In this document: piece by piece, positions 22,340-35,380 of the stretch | Position numbering within the stretch: position 1 is the first letter of the stretch | Layout of the letters: every line of letters begins with the position of its first letter | Assembly: GCA_028023455.1 (NCBI GenBank) | Contig: JAQFVV010006273.1 | Location: 3,358,142 to 3,422,141, forward strand | Direction of reading: 5' to 3' | DNA length: 64,000 bases | DNA from: Epiperipatus broadwayi | Lineage: Eukaryota > Onychophora > Udeonychophora > Euonychophora > Peripatidae | Program-made: the position numbers and the translations under genes | The notes under the pieces: generated by a model | The model's input: only the letters and a program-made list of their open reading frames with translations | Databases searched by the model: none | Told to the model about the DNA's origin: nothing

Positions 22340-24286
22340 ATGTAGATAGTGACCTTACTGGCTGCTGGAATATGAAATAAGCCAATGAATTCAAAGAAAA
22401 ATATTGTGGTTTACTTATTATTGGAAAAAAACTTGAGTGTGATAACTATATCAAAATCAAGTCAATAAAAATGAAGGCAGCTCATGTGTCAAAAGAATGG
22501 AGAAGTAATATTGTTCCAAATGGAAAAAATAAAATGGTTCAACAAGCCTCTCTTCAAAAAAAAAATAAAGGAACACTTTTCATCAAAAGCACACCAGATA
22601 CGTGTGATGCAATTGAAAGAAAGTGCAAAAAATGCAATTTTCAAATCCATGAGACAAAGTTCATGAAACATTTATGAGCTCCATCTGTAAAATTTTTCAG
22701 TACAGTTTGCACTTTAGCAAAACGAAACTGACCGTTTTCTGATATTAAACATTTGATAGAATTATAAAAAAAGAATGGATTAGATATGGGAGTGGGACTT
22801 CATTCTCAATTCCTGGCTGTCAAAATTGTCAAGCACATTGAAAAATACATTAAAAATAAAGTGTTTAGAAAAATAATAGATCAGAATTTAAAGATATGTT
22901 TATAATTAATGAGGCATCAACAATATCATGTAAACCAATCTTTATCATTTTTATTAAGATTAAAGATGCAGATTTCTCACCAACAAAAATTACAAAACAA
23001 AAATGCTGAAACCATTTACACTGCTCTACTACAAAGTCTGCAATCAATAGGATTTTATAATCCATATTTGAAAAATAATTTGATTGGATTTTGTTCAGAT
23101 GGAGTAATTGTGATCCTGGGAAGGTGGTCAGAAGTGAATGTTAAAATAATAAAACCACTATCCCGAGATTATTATTTGGCATTGTTTGAGTCATCACCTT
23201 CAAATTGTGGTGGAGGATTTTATCAAAGACATAAAGCAAATGAATCACTTTACAGCATTTATTAATGAAATATGTAAAATTTTCTATCAGTCTAATAAAA
23301 ACTAAATGGCAATGAATAAAATTTCAACCAATTTGGGAATTGGAAATTCAAAACATTGTAGAGTTTTTGATCCAAGATGGGCAGCATGCTATCATAGAAC
23401 AGCAGTTGCCACATGGTGAGCCTATCCAGCACTATATGATTTTTTTTCTACTAATAAAAAATGTTCTGGAGTGGCTAAACATCTTGCCAACAAATATTTT
23501 ATGAGATCTAGTTTTAAGAATCGATATTCTAGAAGAAATTGCTTTGTTGGCAGATGCTATTCAAGGAAGAAGTGTAAATATATTGCATGCTGAACAATTG
23601 ATTAAGAAATCAATTAAAGCATTTGAATATCTCAGAGAGAAGAGTGGTAGTTATGAAAAAATAATAAATGAAACTATCACTTTTAAGGAATTCCTGCATA
23701 TTAATTTTGTTGAAGACAACAAAGGAGTGAGTCTTCCCCATCAAAAATTAATAACAAATATGGAATTAAGATTAATGGATTGTAATAGCATAAGTAACAA
23801 TATTCAAGATAGAAATCATAAAATCTATCAATTAGTTAAAATTGTGAACCCAGATGCTTGGAATCTGGAAGAAGCTGTAGTTCTCTGGAAAGAATTTGAA
23901 AAGAAATTATCAGATTTTTACAAAGCATTTGACCATGAGATTTCAGTTAATGATTTCTGTGTTTATGTTGAAAATGTTTTGAGAAATCACCAGAAACTAT
24001 CCAAAGAGCTAAAAATATAATTAAAACCAAGGCTGAATTAAGGTTTCTGTGGTGAACACAATTTATTCAGATAAAAGAAATCACCTTGAAGTGAAAAATG
24101 TGGCAAATTCTTTTAGTAATAAATTAGATAGATCTTCCATTAGATCACTGGGATTGCAGTGACTCAGTTCAAGTTTGGCTAAAAAATCACAATACAGCTG
24201 ATGATGCTATAGTCAAAAAGCATCATCAACCTGAAGAGACATATGATGTGACTAGAATGTCAATATGGAAATATCTTGTCAAATAA
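22340..24286 (+). pseudogene. hAT transposase, KIAA1586/ZNF862 type, decayed
   Basis: Fragments in several frames follow the order of this family. First comes a zinc-finger-like region with AAHVSKEWRS and SLQKKIKEHFSSKAHQ (22471-22666). Next is the catalytic core with an IYTALLQSLQSIGF stretch and NLIGFCSDGVIVILGR (22909-23265, the D of CSDG being a DDE residue). Then NHFTAF, RVFDPRWAACY (23240-23400) and a helical region (23544-24020, IQGRSVNILHAEQ, INVKK-like Glu-rich helix). The dimerisation tail ends TRMSIWKYLVK and TAA at 24284. Many stops and shifts make it inactive. Domesticated relatives exist in vertebrates; nothing here suggests domestication. Confidence 0.85.
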
Positions 24287-24563
24287 ATAAGTTTTTTTTC
24301 CAATTATAAAAAAAAATTTAATTCTTTTTTAATTCCATAAGTGAGATTGCAAAGTACATCATAGTGTGCATGTGCACTGCAGCACTTTTGGTGTATTGGG
24401 GGGGTCATGCAAAATTTCTGAGAAGTTGCCAAAAAATTTTAGGTATGAAACTGAGAAGTGATTTGCTTCCATGCTTAGAAAAAATAAAAATAAACAGAAT
24501 AGGTTCTTAAATACAACCTACTTTTATAGAACTGGTTCTTGGAAATTTGAGATATCATCACTG

Positions 24564-26164
24564 GTTGTAGGTATCATTACACAAACTAATTTTAATTATC
24601 ATTAGCTTTTCTTTTATGCATCTAAGAATTCTAAAAACAGAAGATTCAAAATTAAATCTTGTATCACATCTAACGTCATGCAGTCTCTTTATATTTAATG
24701 TTCTGCCCTTTTAAAAAAACTTTTAATCAGTCACTCATTTTATTAAAGTTTCTTCTTAGAAACATGAAATTCATTAAGAGCATTTATATAAATGATAAAT
24801 TTTGCAGTTTCTTATCTATAAATATTATCATCTGTTCATGTCTTGAAGAGAACACATCAAGCAATATTTGAAATTACTATGTGTTTTATTTAAAATTAAT
24901 TTTTACATTTTTTACTATAACTATCTTCCATTTTACTATCATTGTTATAACTGATATTACTACCAATTCTATCCTTTTAATGAACCTTCTGTCTGATTTC
25001 TTAATCTATTCAGATATTGTGAGATACACCTAGAAAAGATTATATATTCTGAGTTTAAACTCCAAATCCAATACCAAATGACTCACTAATGGTTACATTG
25101 CAACAAACTTATATTATCATAATACCAAAGGTGTTTACAAAAAAATAATCAAAATTGCTATGACAGCAACTACAAAGTAGACATTTTTGTTACATAAATA
25201 CACATCCTCATTGTTACAGTAAATGGGGGAAAGTAATTAATAGGGTGATGGTTTATACTATATTCCCTGCAGTATTCATATATGCAGATATTTAAGACTA
25301 ATATGATTGGATGCCACCAGCTTACATAGAAATTTGGAATTCAGATAATTTATCAAGCAATTGGCTGTGGACTAAAATAATACATTACTTTATAACAATT
25401 CAATATAACCTATAGTAAATTTACTAATGTCTCATCTCTTCTTTAGGCTATTTTATTTTCCAACATTTAACACAACCAAACATACGGTCTAACTCAAGAG
25501 CATTGAGATCTTCAGCATTAAACCTAATAAATAACCAAGCAACCATTCTTAATGCTGGTTGAGTATCTACTTAAACCTATAATAATCTATCATAGTCAAA
25601 ATAACATAGTACTGATAATAGTGATTGCATCATTCAGGAACTGAACACGTGAACAACTGCCTAGCTATTATTTGTATATGCACACCTCTGCATGCATTTG
25701 TATGTATAAATGATTTAATATTTAAGGCATTTTTATACCAATATATTTATATTAATTGCATAAGATTGAAATTACGTTTAACTTTTAATTTAAGCTGTTT
25801 GTAAATTAGTACACTAAAATTAAATTAAATTGTGATTACTTTAAAACTTAAATCTATATTTAGAATCCTTATCAGATATGAGGTGTTGTTTTTTTAACTA
25901 AACATAATTTTGTCTTTTTTTTTTTTTGAAAAACGAGCAATCGAGTAAACAACTGTTTCCTTTAGAATAATTCTTTTTAACATTTTCTTTTTTATTAGAA
26001 TATATATAACAAATAAAATAATACTTTTAAATTTATAACCTTATGCAGAAGAAAAGCTATTATCAACTTTATAATTTAAAAATTCCCATATGATATTTTA
26101 ACAATAAGTAATTTATAAATGACATCAAGAAAATTTATAAATGATAACTATCCATAGTTGAAAG
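24564..26164. other. AT-rich stretch, nothing recognised
   Basis: No frame above 60 codons and no repeat structure that I could support, apart from T-runs (for example near 25915-25927). Confidence 0.5.
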
Positions 26165-28160
26165 ATCATCATCATTAACCATTATCAATTCACTGCAGAA
26201 TGAAGGTCTCTCCAAGTTCAATCCATCTCCGATCTTTAACCTTTCTTCTCCACATCACTCCTGCTCACTTTCTTATTTCATCCATCCATCTTACATATGG
26301 TATCTTTCTGGGTCTTTTACAATCTCTTAGAATCCAGTTTAATATTCCAATTGTCCATCTATTATCATCTCTTCTAGCAATATGTCCAATTCCACTTCAG
26401 TCTTTTTTTTTCAATGAGGTCAGTAACACCTGTTGTTCTTTTACCCACATAGTGTTTTTGTTTCCTTCTTGTTACTCCCAACATGCATCTCTCCATACTT
26501 CTTTGAGTGGTCTGAAGTTTCTGTATTGCTTTTCTATTAAGTGTCTAAGTCTCAGATCCATAAGTTAGAACTGGTAAAACACATTTATTAAAAACCTTCC
26601 TTTTTAAATACATAGGCATATTTCCTTTTAGTATAAAGTTATTTCTACCAAAAGCACTCCAACCAAGTTTAATTCTATGATTAATTTCATCCATTATGTT
26701 TTCATCTGTATTAATAATCTGACTAAGGTAGTTGTAACTGTTAACTTCTTCTAACTCATCATAATCAATCTTTACTTTCATATTTTGAGAAATCCATTAA
26801 ACATTACTTTAGTCTTTTTAACATTTATCTTTAGTCCTACTTTCCTACTTTCATCTGATAACTCTTGCAACATTTCCTGAAGCTTTAAAGCATTACTTGC
26901 AAAAAACAACTACATCACCTGAAAAATCTAAATGACTTGAATAATCTCCATTTATTTTCACTCCTTTAGCTTCCCATTTTAATTTACAAAATACTTTTTG
27001 CAGCACTGCTGTAAAAAGTTTTGGAGATATGGAGTCATTCGTCTTACACTCTTCTCAATGTTGATTTTCCTAATAGTCTAATTATTGTTGCTGCATTTTT
27101 AAAAGTATTTTTTTAAAATATGACAGTATCCTGGATCTATACTTTGATAATCCAATGTTTTAATCACTAAAGAAATGTTTACAGAATCAAATGCCTTTTC
27201 ATAATCTACAAATGCAAAGCATAATGGCAACTCATATTCATTTGCCCTTTCTATAACTTCTTTCAATACCTGGATATGATCTACTGTAAAAATCACTTTT
27301 AAATCCAGTTTATTCTCTTGGTTGGTGGAAATCCAATGTTCCCTATAGATGAGTTGTAATTATCTTGGTAAAAATTTTGTATAAAACTAATAAAAGGCTG
27401 ATAAGTCTGTAATTTCTAATATCTTCTTTATCACCTTTTTTAAATATTAATATTATTACTGCATTCTTCCAATCATCCGGTATATCTTTATCATTTAGAC
27501 ATTTGGTATATAACTTTGTTAATTTTTTTTCTATTTCTTCACCTGCTTCTTTTAATATATCAATTATAATTCCATCATTACCTGGAACCTTTCCTGTTTT
27601 CATAAATTTAATTCCATGTCTCACTGCTTCATTTAAAATTCTAGGCAAGTCAGAAGATATAATAGATATAAGAGGTATTTGTTCTTTATTACTATATGAT
27701 TCTTGATAGAAGTTTTCTACTTATTTCACAATGTCATCTCTCTTTTTAGTAATAATTCCATTTTTTTCTTATTGCAGATATAAATTTCATACCAATACCA
27801 AAATGTTTTACACTCTTACGACTTTTATTCTCTTCTACAGCTTTCCTTGCTAGTTTTGTTATACTTTCTTGTAACATTTTCAACTCTTTTCTGCATCATT
27901 TTACAAAATTCGAATTATTCAATCCTTTTAAATGCATCATTTTTATATATCTTCATATTCCTTCTTTTCTTCATAAATTATCTAGTCTCAGTAGAAATTT
28001 TATTCATTAATTGCTGCTTTTTTCTAACAGCTAGCATTGTTACAGTTTTTAAAAGTGTATCAGTTATTTTCATATTAATTTCATTCAAATCTGAATCATG
28101 TTCAAAATCTACTAATACTTGAACCCGATTTGTAAGTTCTAATTTAAATTCATTAGAATA
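26165..28160 (-). pseudogene. RTE-clade LINE, 5'-truncated copy 2
   Basis: It is closely related to the copy at 7172-10011 and ends in the same ATC-rich 3' tail (26165-26178). On minus, frames encode GKVPGNDGI and [17 protein letters not shown] (27648-27343), AFVDYEKAFDSV (27296-27099, motif A region) and NSYNYLSQIINTDENIMDE to VLPVLTYGSET (26781-26545). Frameshifts break it repeatedly. The FADD box is replaced by FSGD near 26915. Homology to copy 1 stops at about 28160 (equivalent to 9190 in copy 1), inside the endonuclease/linker. This is the 5' truncation expected from incomplete reverse transcription. Confidence 0.87.
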
Positions 28161-29846
28161 TATATGAACAAAAGTTGTAAACTTTTGAAATAAAGTTTTA
28201 ATTTTTTTTTCCCTTTTTTCAAAACAATTAAAAATATATATATCCTTACAGTCTTGGCTTTATAAATTTGAAGAAACATGTATTAAGAAATGGAAGATCT
28301 TTTTTATTAAATTACACTTAAAATATGCATGTTTTGTGGCTTTGAGTTCATTTTTCTTTTTCTTTTCTTATAAAATAAAGTGAGTGATAATCCGTATTTG
28401 ATTGCAAATCTTACAGGTTAGCAATCAAAAAATTGACAGATTTTCCTCCAAATTATAATTTAGGCTTGTTGATTTTTTTATTTTCTTTTAAAATGGTTGA
28501 TGTAAGCAGGAGCATTTTATAGAAAAAGTTTCTGAAATCCATGAAGACAATTGAGTTCAATCTTTAGTTTTCTATGTAGACATTTTTAAATTGAACATAT
28601 TTTTATAAGATGAAAATAAATCATTTTGTTTTCCACTTCAACAATGTCTTTTATTTACTGCTGGTTCTTCCTCCACTAGTACAAAAATTAACTAGCAATA
28701 TCTTTTTTTTTACTTGATTCTTTAGAATTGTGGCCAATCAAAAGTTATTAGATTTACATTAATTAATTACATGGGATCAAAAAAAATTCCAAACTTCTAA
28801 CCTTTTTTTATAATAATCAAAACCTGAAAATCTCCTTGTTATATGCAATACCAATTGACATCAATTTCCTCTTCTTGTTATTTATCAAATTACACACTTT
28901 AGCTCATTATTTGATTACTTTTAAAAAATATTATTTGTTAAACATAATATTTATTAAACGTATTACCTGTTAAACATGTTATTTATTTCCCTTTATTAAA
29001 ATAGTTACATGAAATAATATATTCAATATGTGAATCCATATACATATACACACAAATATACTTTAAGATTTCAATTTATTTTCCTTTAATAATAAATGTC
29101 CATTTAATCTTTTCTCTAACAACTCACTTCAACACTTATTATTCATTTTATGCTCCTATAACCTTTACTATTTGCCTCTAATACTATCCTAGCCTTACAA
29201 ACCCTCTACCTCTATACATTTTTCTGTTTTTACTGCTCTGTATGCATCAAAACAAGTACCACGAACTATACAATTTCAATCATATGTGATGATTATGATG
29301 ACAAAGCTCTACACTATCTTCAGTATCTGATAGTAAGATATAATGGAAGCAAAATGAGTGAAAGAACACAAAGGAGATGAAAACAAAAAATGTTGATCAA
29401 GACGGTATCTCATCTTTGGCAACACAACAGCTTACTCTACAAAGTTTCAGGGTATACACTGTTAACTTTTATATCTGAAAATCATTCACCTGTGAACTTT
29501 ATTCATCAATATTAGTTTTCAATAAATACTGAAGTAATCAGTAATCATTCTCTATCAAGTTAGAATTTATTATTTATCATTTAATCTTAGATAAAAAATA
29601 ATAAAATATATTTATATGCTTTATATAGTTGCTGAAAATAATATTTTACCCTTTCATCATTTTTTTAATTATATCCCACTATAGTAAAAACTTGACTGAA
29701 GTGCATTTTATTAAGAGTCATGAACTATGATGTTTTTCTGTATCTGCAGTTTTAAAATTTAAATTGAAAAATGTATAAATGCATGTTGAACAAAATAAGA
29801 CAACTTAGCATGATGTCAAATAAATAAATTAAACAATGATTGCTTG
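28161..29846. other. AT-rich stretch, nothing recognised
   Basis: No supported coding sequence or repeat. Short frames are T- and A-run dominated. Confidence 0.5.
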
Positions 29847-29936
29847 ATCATCATCATCATCATTATCAACCATTATCAATCCACTGCAGGATGAAGGTCT
29901 CTCCAAGTTTAAGACTCTTCGCCCTGCAATGGATTG
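29847..29936. mobile_element. Two RTE 3' tails, head to head
   Basis: 29847-29909 repeats the RTE 3' end (ATC repeats, CCATTATCAATCCACTGCAGG, GAAGGTCTCTCCAAG). Immediately after it, 29917-29936 is the reverse complement of the same CAATCCA-TGCAGG-GAAG motif with two or three changes. Either two truncated tails inserted in opposite orientation or one twin-primed insertion inverted itself. Confidence 0.65.
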
Positions 29937-30269
29937 TTAAAAATAAATTTAAATACTGTCCAAAATGATATGGATTTTATTCAAATTTGTGATGCAATGC
30001 TAAAACAAAATGCTACTATCATTGGTTGAATTATTAATAATTATAGTTATCAGTTGACTCAATCCACATTACGGCAGATATCTTAAAATACGTGTAAATG
30101 AAGTAATTTTATTTTAAGTTCATTCCTTTTTTCGTTTCCTATTAGAATTATAAAATCTGATCCCGATTAAATAATTTCCTACATTTGAGAAAGTATTTAC
30201 AAAGTTTGATTTACTTTAAATCTATAATACAAAACAATGGTACTTATTTCGAATATAATATACATTAAA

Positions 30270-30675
30270 TTCTAATAAATTTCATTAGCGTCATTCATTC
30301 AAGCATGTAAAAGTAATTTAAAGTGATTATTTAATATCTTCACGCTTTCTCTTTCAAACACTTAAGATTCGCCCATACAAAAGCATTTGGGTTCGAAAGG
30401 ATAGATGGCCATTCTATCTTTTCCAAAGATTTTATCATGTGGTTGAAGTGTTAGTATTCATTCATTTTATATTTAAAAATTCAAAGCGCATGTGCAACAG
30501 TTTAATGCTGTTTAAATATTATAGTTTATAAAAAACATAGCGCTATATAAAATAATTGACTTATTTACATACATTTAATTTCAAATAAGAATGACGTATC
30601 GTAAATTCTAATAAATTTCACTAGCGTCACTCATTCAAGCATGTAAAAGTAACTTAAAGTGATTATTTAATAATA
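30270..30675. repeat. 70-base direct repeat, 336 bases apart
   Basis: 30270-30338 and 30606-30675 share TTCTAATAAATTTCA, TAGCGTCA, CATTCAAGCATGTAAAAGTAA and AAAGTGATTATTTAAT, with four or so changes. They enclose a copy of MITE family C (30358-30460). They may be the ends of a larger non-coding element or an old duplication. Confidence 0.65.
30358..30460 (+). mobile_element. MITE family C, copy 1
   Basis: CACTTAAGATT, CATTTGGGTTCGAAAGGATAG and the following pyrimidine-rich stretch align with 50660-50750 and more weakly with 39765-39870. No coding capacity; edges are uncertain in this copy. Confidence 0.45.
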
Positions 30676-33600
30676 ATAAATTAAATAGGGGACCTCATGC
30701 TGCTGCGATAGCACATATGACTGCCAAATACAATCTGGATTCAGATTTAGATCTTTGTTTCAGATAACCGGTCCGTAGGCAATAGTCATCAAAATATTAG
30801 TCGATAAATCTATATCTAGCTAGCTTTGGATAGAAAAAATGAAAAACTGCCTAAATCCTCACCAATTTGCCATTGGTCAAGCTTAATAACACCTTCCTTC
30901 AACTAGGGGCTACAGAAGTGGACTATTATAAAAGCTGTTTTTTACCTACTACGGTAATTTTAGTAATCCAATTTACTAAAACTATATTAAGCGAAATCCC
31001 TTTGTCTTTTTTTTTTTTTTAGTAAGAAAAAATATGAATTAAAAAAATACATCATATTTAAAAACCATCTGAAGAACATAGTACACTATTTTTTTCTCTT
31101 TACCGGCATTTTCAGGCTATAGAAAATCCTTTCTAGACTTTGAAAAACATAGAAAAGTTCTTGTTTATATATGGCAAATTTTTGTATATATCATTCAAAT
31201 TCTTTCATTTAGTTAACAGTTTTCATTTAGTTAACAGTTTGTTCTTTACCTTAATAAAAAAAAAAAAAAAAATACTTGCCTGTATATTAATAGTTCCTAA
31301 AAGTAATATTTACGATAACGTCTGTATATAGACGAATATATAAATGCTCTCAGGCTGAGAATAGGTGGGGTAACTGTCAGAATCATATGATAGTCACAAT
31401 ATTGTAATTAAACTTTATAGGAAGCAGTTTATTCTAGGGTTTTATTTTTCACGAATTTTAATAAATCTATTATATGATTAATATCTGTGAGTAATTAATT
31501 AGCAGTTCCACGAACTTTTTGTTTTAATCAACTCACTCCTGCCTAAAAATAAAGCTATTTCGGTCACTCTGCATATATGGAGGAAACGATGTAAGATCTC
31601 TCTTTATAATTCTTTCATTTTTTCTTACATTTGGAAAACGTAAATATTTCAAAAGTATTACTTTTGATTTACAAAAGGTTTTCAGTGTCTTTTCCCCTAA
31701 TCATTTCAGTACAATGCACGTTAGAATTACGATAAATGAAAATGCCAAAAACGGTCTTAAACTATCGCACGTTGCTATTTTAAAAAACTATCTTAAAAAA
31801 TTTTTTTTAAAATTTTTCAAAAAACAAAAGCAAAGCTGATTTAGATGATAAATATATAGAATTACATACTTGAAAATTTTTAATTATCAGTATTTTATTA
31901 ACTAATTATTTGACTCATTTTATACATTCTTTTAATGTTTAATAATTATAATTTTTGCATCTCCTTTTCTATTGGATAACTGGGATTGTGGGTTCTATCA
32001 TACTGAAATATTATATCGATAATTTAATTCTTTTGTAGATAGAAATAGTAGCTGAAAATTATAGTAATAAAATTTGTGCCAGATATTATTATTTAATGTT
32101 TCATTCCTTGAAATTATGTGAACATAAGTTTTACGGAATGATTTATAAAAGTAAGTAATCGATTAAATATTGCAAAGTCTGAGTAAATAATTAATATATA
32201 TATGTATTTGTAAACCATTGTAAATAAAAATATATATGTTTGCGTGTGTATATAATAGTCAGGTAGATAGTTAATAAAAAATAAAAAAAATTATATTCTA
32301 GAAAATTAACATATATTCATAGGCAAAATAAACAAATATATTCTAATTTGCAAATTCGACTAATTATGCAGATCATGTAAAGTACAATAAATACTGCTAG
32401 TAATCAGCCGGAGCGCACAAGAATAAAGAAAGTGAGAATATAGAAAAAGAGCGAGAATAGTAGGAAGTAATTGTAGTAATATTCATCAAGTGTTAAAAAT
32501 GCAACGAGTGCAGTGAAGAGACTGTAAAAGGATAATCTAACTATATTACCCAGTGTTTTTAATGTGAGAACCACTAGCAAGCAATCTAAGTGTAATACTT
32601 AAGATGTACACTTTATAAACTCTATTTGTTATTTTTCTTCTCTGAGTCGAATGTTTATTCAAATAAAATATAGATGCATAATTAGCTGGTGATAAATTAT
32701 CATCCCTGGAAATAGCAATTTTATTATTCTGGAGATCATAAAAAAGTTTTAATATGGGAAGTGACAGGCATAATTAAGCTTCTGGGTCTGCTACCTTATT
32801 ACCATATCAAACCACATAGGGGAGAATGATCGATTATATTTGGTTTGTCCAGCTTCTTAAAGATGTATTCATTATATAATAATAGAGTTATTCACCTAAT
32901 TTTTGGTATTTCTTCTTTCATTACCAATCTTTTCAAGCATTAGGCATTTTTCTAATAAATTATATTGTTATATGATATGATCAAAATTGGTCTGTTTCAC
33001 TCTGATCATGTATGTTTTAAATCTAATTATTTGTTTTGGGTTTTTTTAGCTATCCTTTCATTAGTTTTCCCCAGTTCACTTTTCAAAAACATTAGCGCTT
33101 TTTCTATGCTCTTTCAGTCTTTTGCATATAGAGTCACAGAAAACACAATATGAATAGTTCTGATCTTTATTTTTGAAGATATATTTTTTTCCAAGTTTTT
33201 CAATGCACTGTTCACTCAATTATTGGATCTGCATTGTCTGTGAATGATACAAAATAGTTAAAAACTATCTCTTCATTATTAATTTAAAAACCCTGTTCCT
33301 ATGGTCTTGATCTTCTGTGCAAAACATTATGGAATTTATCTTCTATAAGATAATAAATATAATCAAACATGTAATTCTAGATAACAAATACACATAACAT
33401 TATGGTTATTTCGTTATGTTAAAATAATATGCTAATAGAAACAAAACAAAAAACTTGAAAATATTTTTGCAGAGTAATCGTTATTTATCTTTTACAAAAA
33501 TTGATTAAAAAAATAGGTTCTACTTTACAAATGAGAGTATAATGGAAAAATATCAAGCTGTCAATACGGACATGGCTATTGGAGAGTTTGTTATTTCTAA

Positions 33601-33825
33601 CTCACGTAACAAATTATGGTTGTTATTTGAAATGCATAAATAGTGAGAGAGAATAGCCTGAGCTTATGGATTGGTAAATGTTTGTGATATGATAAAGTTG
33701 AGGCACATATTGATAGAAATGAAAATAAATATATATATGAAATTATGTACATATTTTTTCCTATACTGTATATCATTTGCCTTTTTAAAGGTAAAAGAAA
33801 TTAATAAAATAAACACAGGTAATGT
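30676..33825. other. Non-coding stretch with one promoter-like spot
   Basis: 30690-30960 is less AT-rich than its surroundings and has ATTGG (inverted CCAAT, near 30873) followed by TATAAAAG at about 30927, a promoter-like pair with no gene behind it. The remainder up to 33825 shows no coding signal. Confidence 0.35.
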
Positions 33826-34640
33826 TTTAAACCATTAAAATATTATATGACTGCCATTTCTTATGCTTACAGAATCTGTCAAAACAGCAGCAACTCTCTC
33901 AGATAGTAGTGATATGCAATGCAAACCATAGTAATCAGTGGGTGCTATAAGGTTTGTGCATCAAAATCTCTACGCAGTGTATAATAATCCAATATCAAAC
34001 TAGTTTTAGATTGTGACTTTCATCAGCAATAACTCTAAGAGCTGAGAGTACTGCAAATAGATCTTTTGAATTTAATGCAAACCTCTAACAGTCACATTTA
34101 CCTTTTTAGTTAACTATAAAGCTATGGGCTCAAAATGAAATTGCAATAATGTTTTCAATTCAAGTTTATTGACTTGTATAGACATATAGATCTGAACCCA
34201 GTTCAGTATCAAACATTTTGGTGTCAAATCAGAGTCACCATAACCCTTTGGCTATGATTAGTAATAAATCATTGAAACATCACATGACCACTATTGCTTA
34301 TGCTTACACGATCTGTTAAAATAGTAATACCATCCTGTGCAAGCCATAGTGACTAATGGATGTTAGAAAGTTTGTGCATCAAAATCCCTATCTAATGCAT
34401 TATATCCCAAAATATAGGTGTGTTTCTATCAGATCCAAGGCTCCTATCCTCATTGATGGAGGCCTCAAGCTAGAAGGTAATCTGAGGATATTGCATTACT
34501 AGGCACCAGATAAGGATTTTGTTGCATAAACCATCTGGCATCTATTGATTAGTGTGGCTTGCACTGGATTGCGCTTCAAATATAACTATTTTAGTAGATT
34601 GTGTAAGCATAAGAAATGGTGGTCATGTGATGTTCTAATG
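33826..34640. mobile_element. Nested cluster of MITE family B in both orientations
   Basis: Minus-oriented copies at about 33840-34000 and 34275-34410 face a plus copy at 34412-34640. The outer ends (AAACCATTA... CATTTCTTATGCTTAC at 33833 and GTAAGCATAAGAAATG... CTAATGGTTT at 34592-34640) are inverted repeats of each other, so the cluster could move or rearrange as one unit. Internal landmarks are CAGATCCAAGGCTCC, ACTAGGCACCAGATAAGG and GTGCATCAAAATC. No coding frame. Confidence 0.6.
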
Positions 34641-34859
34641 GTTTATACCAATCCTACCAAAGAATGATGGTAATGATAGTTATTAAAAAAACAAAGATAC
34701 CAAAATGTGTAGAGATATCAAATTGGCTTTAGACCTGTATGATTATACAATTAATTAAGCTTGTATTGGAAATGCTATTGTGTTTTCAATTTGGACTTGT
34801 AGCTTAATAGTTAACTAAAAATGTAAAGAGTCACTGCTGGAGAGTTGCATTAGATTCAA

Positions 34860-35045
34860 AAGTCTAGGCATGGTGCTCTCAGATCCAATGCTCCTCACTG
34901 AAGAAAGTGACAAGCTAGAAAACAGCATGGGAATATTGACTTACTAGGCACTAGATAAAGATTTTGGTGCACAAAATCATTGATTGCTATGGCTTGCATT
35001 GAATGACAGTACTATTTGAAGAGAGTTGCTACTGTTTTAGATAAT
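34860..35045 (+). mobile_element. MITE family B, further copy
   Basis: CTCTCAGATCCAATGCTCCTCACTG, ACTAGGCACTAGATAAAG, GGTGCACAAAATC and GAGAGTTGCTACTG follow the same order as in the copies at 1611 and 34412. The typical CATAAGAAATGG end is absent, so it is truncated on the right. Confidence 0.6.
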
Positions 35046-35380
35046 TTTATTAAATATATCACTTTGAATCATACTTCTTTATCCATCTGTCTCACATAAT
35101 TAAGCTGCTAATGAATATGATTTTGTAATCAAAGGCATTTCATATATATTATGAATTTATTGATTAATTTTTTATTTTTAAAGTTTCTTGTATATAAATG
35201 GAGCTTGGGATGGTTGGGATCAAAGTTGTGAGTGCAGATACTTTTGACAGTTGTGAATCAAATTTTAATATACACATATATACATGCAAATAGAAGGAAG
35301 TATATAGTTCCAGGATTTATTAAAAGAAGTGTTTTTTACTATGTAATTCTTGATAATAGTTTGAAAGATTAACTGTTTTT

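Larger units (their letters stand above)
17151..24563 (+). mobile_element. hAT transposon (KIAA1586/ZNF862 type), dead, 7.4 kb
   Basis: The left end reads CAGTGATGATATCCAA (17151) and the right end, on the opposite strand, CAGTGATGATATCTCAA (from 24563), so the termini are inverted repeats beginning CAGTGATG as in hAT elements. A hAT transposase relic lies between them (18395-18520 and 22340-24286). Flanking 8-mers do not match (GGTTTTTT versus GTTGTAGG), so the target duplication has decayed or one side is rearranged. The interior was enlarged by later insertions: a SINE at 17249-17347, a long repeat from 18491 to about 21100 and a LINE fragment at 21195-21725. Confidence 0.7.

Noticed and set aside
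26200-28122. Plus-strand frames of 67-122 codons
   Set aside because: They are antisense to the RTE copy 2 coding frames on minus and have no independent support.
30860-30940. Host gene promoter (inverted CCAAT plus TATAAAAG)
   Set aside because: No coding sequence or exon follows within several kilobases, and such motifs are frequent by chance in AT-rich DNA.
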